NCBI GenBank assembly: GCA_016194705.1
Contig: JACQAZ010000001.1
Span: 1-64,000, forward strand
Origin: Elusimicrobiota bacterium
GTDB lineage: Bacteria; Elusimicrobiota; Elusimicrobia; UBA1565; UBA9628
Length of the DNA: 64,000 nt
Reading direction: 5' to 3'
Part shown: positions 41,580-51,500 of the stretch, one piece after another
How the letters are laid out: each line of letters begins with the position of its first letter
Numbering within the stretch: position 1 is the stretch's first letter
Notes under the pieces: model-generated
What the model was told of the DNA's origin: nothing
Databases searched by the model: none
What the model saw: the letters and a program-made list of their open reading frames with translations, nothing else
Translations under genes and position numbers: made by a program

Positions 41580-43253
41580 ATGACCAAACAAACCGTCTCC
41601 ATGGTTTTGTCGCTTCTGCTGTGCGCCGCGCCCGTGTTCAACGCGGTCGGGGAAAACAGCGGGCAGCTCGATCCTCAGGCATACGCCCACAAAGACAATA
41701 TTCCCCCGGATGACTTGGATTCCCTGAAGACCAAGGGGTATCGATCCGACGCCGATGGCTTGTTCCCCTATGACGGCACCTGTTGTCTAAGAAACAGAGA
41801 TGTATGGACGTTGCTTCGGGGAAAACCCTCCGGAGAGGACCAACCGTCGCGGGAACAAGCGCGCTCCGGGAAGCCCGAGCCAATCGTTGCGCCGGATATG
41901 GCCGGCCGACTCCAAAACGGCATACAAAATGGCGTCAGAGACTGGGGTAATGGCGGCGATAAGGGAGATGCACTCATCACTGGCAGCGTGGCCGCTGTCC
42001 CAGACGTCCGCGGCGTCGCTCCCGCCCGCCGAGCTCTCCTCCGGGTCGCACACGCGAACAACGCTTCACCTTCCTCCGTACAACCCTGGGAGGTACATCT
42101 GGCGCCGTACAAGCAGGCGCCTGTCGCCTCCGCGGACACCGCGCCGCCCACAATGCCGGCGAAGCCGCCGGTCATTAAAGACGCGCGGACCGCACCCGCT
42201 ACCGCAAGGCATTCCGCGACGGGACAAGCGCAAAATTCCTCAACAAAGGGGGAAGTCGCAACTCCGGACGCGACTGTGGTCGACCACTCGAAACAGGACC
42301 TCAAGGGCGGGGAGACTCTCAAAACCTACAACAAGCAGCTCGACGATTTCTTCCAGGATTCCGCCCAGACGTCGCCTGCTTCAACCCTGAATCATGATAC
42401 CGGCGTCCAATCGGGTGGCTATTCCCCGGTGGGCAGCTTCGGGCTCGCCGAAGGGTACGTCAACGACCAGCTCCAAAAGTTCATATCGGAGCTCCTTCGT
42501 CAAAGCGTCTCCCTGATGGGGTGGAAACTCGATATTAAATTAAAATTCAAGGAGAACCATGACGTGATGGTGGATATCGATATGAGCATCCCGCCTGGTT
42601 TTTTCGGCATGCCCAGCACCGACAAGGATCTGCTCACCTATCACATAACCTCCAAGATGGAAGTGCTCAGCACCCCGCACCAGGGATATCTCATCTTCAA
42701 GCTCCCGCCGAACGGCACCCTGTTCAAACGCGCCAATTCAGACATCCCGCCGGTCGCCATCCACACCGAACTGCTTTCGGACGCCGTGGCTATCGCCCGC
42801 GGATATTTGGCCGCGCTGTCCGGAGATATGGCGGGGTTCGACGCCGCGGCGGCGTTGCTTCAAAAGCAGATGGCCGCGCTTAAACTCCAAATGGACCAGC
42901 TCAACAAGGAACGCGACCGCAAAGAATACATGAAACTTCAGGCGCAGTTCAGGCTATTTGAGCTTCAAAAGGAAGCCACCGAGATCCAGCGCGGCCAGTT
43001 CAAGGACATCGCCGAACAGGTGCATACGCAGATGTTCTCTTTCGTCGGGGACAAGGAATTGAATTTGAACAATCTCCTGGCCGCGCGCGGCAACTCGCTG
43101 GTTCTTAAAGTCAACCTGGAGCAGATCACCCCGCCGAACATCTATAAGCTTGTGGCGGGCATACGGCTCAAAAATATCCAGGTAGAGGATCGTGACGGCC
43201 ATAAGGAGTTGTACTTCTATCTAGAAGGTCCTAAGGCGAAGAAGAAGGTATAG
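41580..43253 (+). CDS. Large secreted hypothetical protein
   Basis: 557 residues; TACACT lies 6 bases before the ATG. Signal peptide MTKQTVSMVLSLLLCAAPVFNAVG. Residues 30-270 are low-complexity, rich in Pro, Ala, Ser and Thr; 280-380 are beta-rich (WKLDIKLKFKENHDVMVDIDMSIPPGF); 395-470 a coiled coil (LLQKQMAALKLQMDQLNKERDRKEYMKL); and the end is beta-rich again. Less GC-rich than its neighbours. It is followed 7 bases later by another secreted gene with a similar beta-rich pattern. Function unknown; perhaps a surface or lipid-binding protein pair. Confidence 0.7.
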   Translation: MTKQTVSMVLSLLLCAAPVFNAVGENSGQLDPQAYAHKDNIPPDDLDSLKTKGYRSDADGLFPYDGTCCLRNRDVWTLLRGKPSGEDQPSREQARSGKPEPIVAPDMAGRLQNGIQNGVRDWGNGGDKGDALITGSVAAVPDVRGVAPARRALLRVAHANNASPSSVQPWEVHLAPYKQAPVASADTAPPTMPAKPPVIKDARTAPATARHSATGQAQNSSTKGEVATPDATVVDHSKQDLKGGETLKTYNKQLDDFFQDSAQTSPASTLNHDTGVQSGGYSPVGSFGLAEGYVNDQLQKFISELLRQSVSLMGWKLDIKLKFKENHDVMVDIDMSIPPGFFGMPSTDKDLLTYHITSKMEVLSTPHQGYLIFKLPPNGTLFKRANSDIPPVAIHTELLSDAVAIARGYLAALSGDMAGFDAAAALLQKQMAALKLQMDQLNKERDRKEYMKLQAQFRLFELQKEATEIQRGQFKDIAEQVHTQMFSFVGDKELNLNNLLAARGNSLVLKVNLEQITPPNIYKLVAGIRLKNIQVEDRDGHKELYFYLEGPKAKKKV

Positions 43254-43260
43254 AACTCCC

Positions 43261-43866
43261 ATGACGACAAAAACCATCTGGCTTCTCTGCCTCCTCTCGC
43301 CGGCATGCACCCTGCCGCGCGCGCGGGCCGAGGTTCCGGCTCCGCTCCGGCCCGACCTCGTGCTGCGGCTCAACCAGGAACTCTTCGAGACCCAGGGGGT
43401 TCAGGAAGCCCTGGATGCGGGCAAACGACGGTTGGACCCGGGCTTCCACGATGCATTCCTCGATTTCAGGAACGACGGCATCCACCTCAAGTTCACGCAA
43501 TCGCTCTTATGGAAAGAATTCGAATTCGACATAATCCTGCGTCTACTCTGGACCGGCCGCAACACATTCGAAGCGCATCTCCAAAAATTCGATGTTTCCG
43601 GGAAGCTCCTTTTATTCCATTTCAAGGTCGACCTTAAAACGCTGAAGGCCCAGTTATTCCAATTTTTCAAGCTCAACATCCAAGTCGTGCTGCTGGACGC
43701 CATCGATTTAAAGTATGTCGGGAACACGGCGGACCAATCGCTCGTATTCCGCGGCACGGTCAACGTGGGCAAGCTGGTCCCCCTGCCGGCGGCCGCCGAC
43801 CTCGATCTCTCGGGCATACAGACGCAGGACCGATTGTTGGTTTTAGAGTTGGCAAGACGTCCTTAG
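43261..43866 (+). CDS. Secreted hypothetical protein, partner of the preceding gene
   Basis: 201 residues. Signal peptide MTTKTIWLLCLLSPACTLPRARA. The body is a run of amphipathic strands (FEFDIILRLLWTGRNTFEAHLQKFDVSGKLLLFHFKVDLKTLKAQLFQFFKLNIQ shortened here to its features), like DUF2993/YhdP-type lipid-binding folds, but I cannot assign a family. It lies 7 bases after the 557-residue gene, same operon. Confidence 0.6.
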   Translation: MTTKTIWLLCLLSPACTLPRARAEVPAPLRPDLVLRLNQELFETQGVQEALDAGKRRLDPGFHDAFLDFRNDGIHLKFTQSLLWKEFEFDIILRLLWTGRNTFEAHLQKFDVSGKLLLFHFKVDLKTLKAQLFQFFKLNIQVVLLDAIDLKYVGNTADQSLVFRGTVNVGKLVPLPAAADLDLSGIQTQDRLLVLELARRP

Positions 43867-43973
43867 CGCCCCCCTGCGATACCCTGTCCACCATCCTTCC
43901 TGGAGGCGCCCGCGATGGTTTCATCTTACGGCCGTCGAAATTCTAGCCCAGTTTCACGGTATAATAGGAAGGC

Positions 43974-44330
43974 ATGAACCGGCTCATCCTCCTGGTCTTC
44001 ACCGTTTTGGCGTGGCCCTCGCTGGCGCACGCCGAAGAGAAGAAGCAAAAGAACAAAGTCGGTACCCTACCGGCCATGCAACAGCGCGTGCTCGACGCGA
44101 AGACGGCCGGCGAGACCCACGAGATGACCCTCGACGCGATCTTCGACAACCACCAGCACGGAGACGGCTCGGTCAATGCGACGACCGACAAGCTGCTCTC
44201 TGGAACCGCCGTGAGCCCGGAGCAGGCCAAGGAAGCCCGGCTCAAGGAAGCCGAGTGCCGAGCCGCAGCCCGCCACGGCAAGCGCAAAGGGCCGCGCTGC
44301 CGGGGCCGCCAGACTCGCGGCGAGCGCTAA
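43974..44330 (+). CDS. Small secreted basic protein
   Basis: 118 residues. Signal peptide MNRLILLVFTVLAWPSLAHA; the mature part is hydrophilic, starting KK-rich and ending in an Arg/Cys-rich tail (ECRAAARHGKRKGPRCRGRQ). TATAAT at 43960-43965 is 8 bases before the ATG, and the bases between contain AGGAAGG, so both leaderless and Shine-Dalgarno initiation are possible. No family recognised. Confidence 0.55.
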   Translation: MNRLILLVFTVLAWPSLAHAEEKKQKNKVGTLPAMQQRVLDAKTAGETHEMTLDAIFDNHQHGDGSVNATTDKLLSGTAVSPEQAKEARLKEAECRAAARHGKRKGPRCRGRQTRGER

Positions 44331-44384
44331 GCCGCTTTTTTCCCTAGCGACATCGGGGCGCACATTCGCCAAGACGCCGCCTTC

Positions 44385-45218
44385 TCAATAATCATGCCAA
44401 TGCCATTTCGGCCTTTTGTCTTCGGGCGGATCGTCCGGCAGGCGGCTGTTCCACCCGGGGGCCACGATCAAGGCGTTGGCCTTTTCCGTGCAGCACCTGT
44501 TGGCCACGAAGCTCGCGTAGGTATTGCTGTTGGGTCCGGTGAAATAATAATAGCCGATGGGCCAGTCCTCGACGGCCTTGTTGACGCAGGAGATGCGCTC
44601 GTGGAGCTTCCTCTGGGCTTCGTCGGGGGGCAGTTTCTTGGAGCAATCGCTGCAGGGGACGCACGTGCCTCCCTCGCGATGCGTGATCTGCGGCCAAGTG
44701 TAGGGGCCGGTCGTGGGGCCCTCGCCGGTGACCGGATCGATCTCCTTGTGCATCTGCGGAAAGCCCTCCGTCGTCATCACGACCTTGCGCGCGGTTCTTT
44801 CCCGGATCCTTTCCCTGATCCGGCTGAAATCCTTGTCCGCATTGGTCGAGATGCGGCGCATCTCGACCAAGTCGTGGCCGGTGTGCTCGGAGATGAATTG
44901 TATCCATGCCTCGTCATAGACTCTCCGCTCGGCCTTTTCGTCCAGGGACATGTGCTTGACCACCGCGATCCAGCAATGCGCGGGCGCCAGCGGAAAAAGG
45001 ATGGGTGGAGCGTGGCCCGCGAAGTTGACCAGCAGGTGCGCACAGCAGATCTCGACTCCGGCCTGCGCGAGGGTCCCTGGCCCCGGGGGCAGCGACTTGT
45101 TGATCGCCGCCTGGGCCTGGCTTAAGGTCGAGTCGAAGTCCTGGGCGCGCGCGGACCAATGCAGGCATAAAGCCGCGGCCAGGAGCACCGTCTTGATCGC
45201 CATCCTTAGGCTCGTCAT
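44385..45218 (-). CDS. Secreted hypothetical protein with a GPNSNT motif
   Basis: 277 residues; a second ATG at 45203 (MAIKTVLLAAALCLHWSARAQ) gives a cleaner signal peptide. Cys-rich: EICCAHL, TCVPCSDCSKK, ISCVN, NRCCTEK. The motif FTGPNSNTYASF near the C-terminus and AHCWIAVV near the middle recall permuted papain-like folds such as DUF3750, in which 'GPNSNTF' is conserved, but the usual nucleophile Cys is Ser here. Envelope protein; activity uncertain. Confidence 0.55.
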   Translation of the reverse strand: MTSLRMAIKTVLLAAALCLHWSARAQDFDSTLSQAQAAINKSLPPGPGTLAQAGVEICCAHLLVNFAGHAPPILFPLAPAHCWIAVVKHMSLDEKAERRVYDEAWIQFISEHTGHDLVEMRRISTNADKDFSRIRERIRERTARKVVMTTEGFPQMHKEIDPVTGEGPTTGPYTWPQITHREGGTCVPCSDCSKKLPPDEAQRKLHERISCVNKAVEDWPIGYYYFTGPNSNTYASFVANRCCTEKANALIVAPGWNSRLPDDPPEDKRPKWHWHDY

Positions 45219-45437
45219 TCACATCGCCGCGTCTGCGGCTTTGAAACATAGGATTGCCTGTCTTGGAGGCACTCTCCCGAGGCGAATGGGTAGTCCGCCG
45301 CCGTCAAAGGTCCCTCTCGCGCGATGATAAAACTCTACCTCCTTCTTATCATGCCGCGATGACCAGCCGGTACAGCGGGCTCTCTCGCTCGCGGCGAGGT
45401 TCGTAAGCCCGGCAGGCGGAGACCGCTTAGGCGCTAG
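45219..45437. other. Intergenic region without a recognisable gene
   Basis: About 220 bases between the GPNSNT protein and the miniature element. I see no coding frame, RNA fold or clear promoter with confidence. Confidence 0.4.
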
Positions 45438-45586
45438 CAGGGTGCTGAAAAACTCGCGGTCGGCGAGCGTCGGGTCCGGGGCAGTCGTTCTCCGCTATTG
45501 GTCCGTTGCTTTAAAGCAACGGACCAACGAGGAGTGATGGCCGAGCGGCGGAGCCAAGGCGGCCGAATGACTTTTTCAGCAACCTG
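45438..45586. mobile_element. MITE-like element with IS5-type ends
   Basis: 149 bases without coding capacity. Terminal inverted repeats: CAGGGTGCTGAAAAACTC at the left, and on the right the complement of CAGGTTGCTGAAAAAGTC (two mismatches in 18). It is flanked by the 4-base duplication CTAG (45434-45437 and 45587-45590), fitting the YTAR target of IS5-family elements. A perfect 30-base palindrome sits inside (45498-45527). It could be moved by an IS5-type transposase encoded elsewhere. Confidence 0.8.
45498..45527. repeat. Perfect 30-base palindrome inside the MITE
   Basis: TTGGTCCGTTGCTTT followed at once by its complement. It can form a loopless hairpin on either strand and might terminate or stabilise transcripts of the giant gene, whose stop lies 60 bases away. 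Confidence 0.85.
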
Positions 45587-48500
45587 CTAGCGCCCGAACG
45601 CGGCGAGCGCGAAGAGGCGCGGCACGATCGGGAAGCCGGGCAGGTTCGCCTTCGGGGTCGCCGCGTCGGCCGCGGCGCGAAGCGCCAGACGCGCCTCCTC
45701 GGACCGCGCGAGCGCGAGCTCGGCCTCGGCGATGAGCCTCATGTCGTCCGGCGGCGGGACGGGTTTGGCCTCTTCGAGCTTTTTCCGGTAGGCCTCGTAG
45801 ACCTTGCGCCTCTGCTTCTGCTGGGCCGCGCCCAAGCCGACCTGCACCGCGACCCGCACCGTGTCCACGGCGATGTGATCGGGAGTCGCGACTGTCTGTC
45901 CGATGCCGTCCGAATCGGTGCGGTCGCCGATCGCATTCAGGGTGTTCTCGACGGCCAGCCTCCCGGTCTGGTGGTCCACCTTCGTTTCCGCGTACTCTCC
46001 CGCGCGGCCGCGCACGGATTCTACGAAGCTCTTGCGCACGCTCCCCGTAAACGAGCCCATGATCTGGCCCCGGGCGTCCTCGAGGTCCTCCTTGGCCCAG
46101 CCGATCTCGCGCAGCAAGGAGCCCTTGCCCAGATGGACGTCTTTCTTGCCGTCCGTCGAGACCGGGGCTTTCTCGTGCTCCCACTCGCCCGGCTTTATCG
46201 GAGAGTCGTTGTCGACGCGCTTGGGGAACTGCGACGGATCGTAGTAGCGGTCGACCGGATCGGGCAGGATCTCGAAGATGTCGATGAAGTGCACGACCTT
46301 GCCGAGCGCGCCGCGGTGGACGGTCGCGCCGCCGTCGGTCTGGCGCATGTAGACGCGCCCGATGTAGCCTTCCTGGTTGGGGTCGCGGCCGGTGATCATC
46401 TCGATGGGCGTCTTGATGATGCCGCGGGGGGTCTCGAGGATGATGTTGCCCCAATTCTGCGGCATGTAGGCCCAGCGTCCGTTGGCCCCGAGGCCGCTCT
46501 CCGCTTTCGAGAGCCTCTGCGCGAGGATCGCGCGTCCCAATGAGACGGGAAGGCCCGTCCTCGGGTCTATGTAGCGCTTGAGCCGCGCGATGGGCGAGAT
46601 GTCCTTGTCGGTCTGCTTCCAGACCTTGCCCTCCATATCCTCGATCCACCAGGCGCCGGCCTCGCGCTCGAGTTCCTCCTTGCTGCGGAACACGCGCGCG
46701 ACGCGCCCCTGCGCGTCGACCTCCAGAGCCCAAATCTCGCCTTCGAGCCACTGCAAAGCGGCGCCGCCGCCGAGCTTGAAGGAGAAACCCTTGCCCGAGG
46801 CGCTCACGACGACGCCCTCGCCGTCGAGCCCGAGACGGAGGTCCGAGACGAGGTGGAAGGACCAGTCGTGCTCGAGCGACTTCGCGTCCTTGGCCTTTTC
46901 GCGCGCCGTGGAAAGTTCTTCCTGGTTCATGTAGACGGCCGCGACCTCGGCGTCTTTGTCGAGCGCATAGGCGAAGCCCTCCAGCTTGAGGTTGAGCCAA
47001 CCTTTGCGCCGGGCGGCGAGCTCGTCGTTGGCCGCCTCGTCGAGCAGGGCGCCGGCGCCGCGCTTGCCGAATTCCGCCCTTTGGAAGAGCCGCGCGTAAT
47101 CGGAGGCCTCGAGCGACTCGAGGCTCGGGAAGGTCCCGGCCGGCAGGGCCTCTCCCGAGACCTGCACGAGGATCACGAGCTCGTCGGGGCTCCTCCAGCG
47201 CGCGGCCAGAGCGTGGACCGGCAGGCGCAGGCCCGCGCGCGGGTCGCGCGCCTTGTTGAAATAGAGGACCTTGCCCTGGCGCTCCATCCTCCTGAGCTCG
47301 GCCAGGCTCAAGGCGCCCGCGTACTGGCCCGCCTTCGCGCCGGACTCCACGCGAAGCGCCAGCTCGGATTTCTCGAGCGCCGCGTCGACTTCCTGGCGGC
47401 GCGAGCGCTGCTCGGCGCGAGCCTTCAGAACCTCGAGCTCTTCTCGGCGCGCATCGACGCCGGCCACGATCTCTTGGCCCCCCGCGCGCCGCGCCTCATC
47501 CTCGGTCGTCGGCCGGGCGCCGACGAAGGTGGGGGGGAGAAGGAAGCGCTTGCCGCCTAGCTCGACGACCTGGTTGCGGCCCTTGAGCCACTCCAGATCC
47601 TTGCCCGTCAGCCATTGCGTCTCGCCGCCGCCCTTGACCTCGTAGAGCGCCGGCAAGGACTCGGGCTTGGCGATCCAGCGCTCGCGCATCGCGCGCAGGA
47701 AGGCCAGCGACTCGGAGGCCGGCTGGATCTGGTCGCGCGCTTCCGGCGAGGCGCGCAGGGCCTGCATGCGCACCTCCCCCAAGGTGATCGCGCCGTCGAG
47801 CGTCACGATGCCGCGGCCGTAGCGCAGCATGTCGCGGCGGCGCTCGAGGCTGCCCCGCAGCCCGAACATCGCGTTGAGGCCGCTCGTCCAGCGCGGGTCC
47901 AAGCCCACCTCCTTCATCGCGAAGGTCTTGAGGACCTCGTTGTCGTAGGCGATGAGCGCCTTCACGTAGGCCTCCAGCGCCTTGTCCTTGAGCACGTAGT
48001 CCTCGGGCTTGAGCTTCTGCTGGAGGTAGTGGTGCAGCGCCTCCTGCCTCGCCTCGTAGACCGCGTCCTTGAGCGTCGAGAGGCGCGCATAGGCCGCCTC
48101 GACGGCCGGGGGCGCCGGGACCGCGCGCCAGTAGGCGGCGCGCAGGGCCTGCATCTCGTTTTGCTGACGGCGCACGTCGCCCTCGGCGCCGACGGCCTGG
48201 CTCTCGACGTCGGAGCGCAGGAAGCCCATCAGATCCGTCCAGGCCGAGCCGCCGCTTTGGGCCTCGAGCTCCCGCAGGATTTGCTCCAAGGCTGATTCCA
48301 CGCGGCGCCGTCTGCCGTCGAGGTCGACCTTGGTCAGAAGGTCGAGCTTCTCGGCAGGCGTGAAGTCCTTGCTGAGCACGAGGCTCTGGCTGCGGCGGCT
48401 CGAGCGGTACTTCTCGAGCTCGCCCTTGAGGGACTGGCGCAGCTTGGGAGAGACCCCCGAGAGCAGCGAGTCCTGGCCTTTCTCGAAACCCTCGTCGAGC

Positions 48501-51500
48501 AGGCGCTGGGCCCAGTAGGCCAGCAGCTCCTGGCGCGGGGTCTTCTCCCCGGTCGCCGCGGCGGGAGCCGTCATCGATACGCCGCCCGAGAGGGAGGCCT
48601 GCCCCGTGTAGCCCAGGGCCTCGAGCTCGGTCACCAGGCGGATGAAGTCGAGCCTCAGGGCGTAGACGGTCGCGACCCACTCCTCGTGAGCCGCGGAGGC
48701 CTCGAGCTGGGCGGCCACGACGTCGGCCTCGGTCCCCATGCGCATTCGCAGGCGCTCGACGGCCCCCATGAGGTTGCGGCGCGCGACCTCGACGCGGGAG
48801 CGCTCCGCCTCGAGGAGCTTGACCTTGTCGGAAACCGAGGCCATCAGGGAATGCAGCATCAGCGAAAGGCTCTTGAGCCGGTCCTGGGACTCGAGCTCGC
48901 GGCGCAGGGCGTCGTTGAGTATGCCCTCGAGGCTCTTCATGACCTTGATGGGATCGGGCGCCTCGAGGAAAACGCCGCCGACCCAGCGCCCCTGGAAGAG
49001 GCCGAAAGCGGCCAGCGGCGTGAAGCCCTTGTAGCTCATGCGCTCGGCGATGATGTTGGCCTGCATCTGGGAGAGCGGGTCGCGGGCGGCGGCGATCTCC
49101 TCGGGCAGGCCTTCCTGGAACAAATGGCGCTTGAGGAGTTCCAGGTCGAGGGCCTGCGCCTCGCTCAGGTAGCGGTCCGCCGCCGCGCCGAGGTCGGCGT
49201 CCTCGGCCGGGATGAGAGTGAGGAACTGATCGAGAGTCGTCCCCGACGGCAGCCTCAAGTGAGCCGCGACCTCGGCGAAATCGCGTTCGAGGGCCTTGCG
49301 CGCGCTCTGCGCCGCTTCGCCCTGGGCGCCGCGCGCTATGGCGACCTCCAAGCGCAGGCGCGAGAGCAGTATGTCGGCCTTGGCCTTCGCCAGCGAGAGC
49401 TCGGTCTTGTAGAGCGAGTCGGCCTTCTCTTCCTGCAGCTTCGCAAGCGCGATGAGCGCCTCGGGCGGAGTCGCAGCACTTCGCAGGCGCACCTCGATCC
49501 AGCCCTCGACGAATTGCTTGCCGATGGGCTCCTTGGTCAGGGACTGGCGCAGGTCGTAATACCTCAAGGTCCCGTTCGATTCGAACGGAGCCTCCTGCGG
49601 CACGGAGGCGCGCAAATCGCCGACGTCGGGACTCGCCGACTCCGCCCCCAGGGCGACTTCGAGCGCGTCCTTGAGCGCCGCGAAACTCGACGGCAGAGAG
49701 CCCTGCTTCTGCTCTTTTGCCCCATCTCCGCCGTAAGCCATCATCATCGCCTTGAGCCCGTAGATGCGGTTCCGGAGTTGGATCGCCGAAAGCCGGCTCG
49801 CCCCGTCGGTTCGGCCCTCGACGGCCTTCAAGCCCCGCTCGGCCGCGGCCAGTTCGAAGGACCAGCGCGCCCTCATGGCCGGCAGGCGCGCGTCGAAGGA
49901 GCGCAGGTCGCGCTCGGCCGTCAGGGTCTGCTCGCGCGCCAAGGCGACCAGTTCGGGCGACGCCAGGCCCTCGCCCGAGAGCGCCGAGATCAGCCGCCCC
50001 AAGGCTCGGCCTATCAAAGAGATCGGCTCGACGCGGATGTCTTGGACCTTGAGGTTCTTGTCGACGATCTGCTCGACGGATCTGGCGACCTTGACGCGCG
50101 AGGCCAGCACGTCCCTGCTGGCGGCGAGCGGATCCATCTTTCCCAGCCGGTCCTTGAGCTGCGCCAGGGCCTCGTCCATCGTGTCGGTGAGAGCAACGCC
50201 GGCGTCGAGCGGCCGGCCCAGCAGATAGTTGAGTTGGGCGCGGGCCTGGGCGAACTCCCCCTCCAGGTGTTTTAGGTCAGCGCGAGCTTGATCGAGCTCC
50301 AAGGATCGTTGAGCGCCGCCGTCCTGGGCGCGCTCGAGCTCCGGGATGATCTGGTCGCGGTAGAGGTCGCGCGAGTCGCGCGCCGCGCGGAAGGCCGCGT
50401 AGCTCTGGAAGAGCTGCAGGGAGAGGTCGCCTCCGACCTTCTCCTGCAGCCGTGAGTACATCGCCGCCTCGCCGCCGCGGCGCTCCATCGAGAGCTCTTT
50501 GAGCTCGCCCGGCTGCAGGGCGACGTTGAAGATCGGGAAGACCCCCAGGCCGGTGATCCCGAAGGCCGGGAGCAGCGCGACCCCGGCCGCCGTCAGGTTG
50601 AGCCCGATGTTGACGTCGACGGAGACCTTCTGGAAGCGGTGGGAGGCCGCCTCCATGAGCTCGGAGGCGGCCTGCGAGCGCTGGGCCAGGGCCTCCATGT
50701 TCGGAGAATTCCCGACGGCCGCGTCGAACGCCTCGCTCAGCCGCCGCGGCGCCTCGGGGGCGTTGGCGTAATCGTCCTCGGCGCGGTCGGCGTTTTGAGC
50801 GCCGTCCATGACGCTCCAGGCGTCCTTGAGCGAGCCCTGGGCGCGCGCCTCGAGCTGGCCGCTCGTGGTCCAATACCAGCGCCTGAACCGCGCCCACAGC
50901 TCGGCCGGCGGGATGAGTCCGTTGCGCCACTGCCGGATTCCGTCGGCCAGCGCCGACCGCGCCGCCGGCGCCGAGGCCTGGAGCTGCCAGAAGCGCGCGT
51001 CCCAGGACTCCGCGATCAGGCGCTCCGAGCGCGACTTGAGCCGGAAATCGCGCAGGGAGCCGGCCATCTCCGCGATGATGGCCCGGTCCTGAAAGCGCAG
51101 GGCCTTGTCGTTCGACTTGGCGGCGGGGTCATAGATCGGCAGCCGCAGCGAGACCCCCGCGCCGATGACCTGGTTGGCGAGCACGTCCTGAAGCTGGACG
51201 CCCAGCGAGAAGGTGATCTTCTCGAAAAACGGAATGTAGTCCATCAGGTTGAAGCCTTCCTCGGGAACGCCCATCTGGCCGCGCAGGCCCGAGATCAAGT
51301 CGGAGAGGCGGTCGGGGCTCCCCAGAGCCTTCTGCAGCAGAGCGGAGAAGCCTTCGAGATCCTGCGGGGTCAACTCGTCGAGGATCGCGGTGTCGTCGGG
51401 GCCCCGGCCGGTCAGCGCGTTGTAGCGCAGCAGGGCCTGGCGATGGCGGTCGGCCGCCGAAAGCGCGCGGGTCTGCGCCTCGGCGCGGATGACGGGGTCG

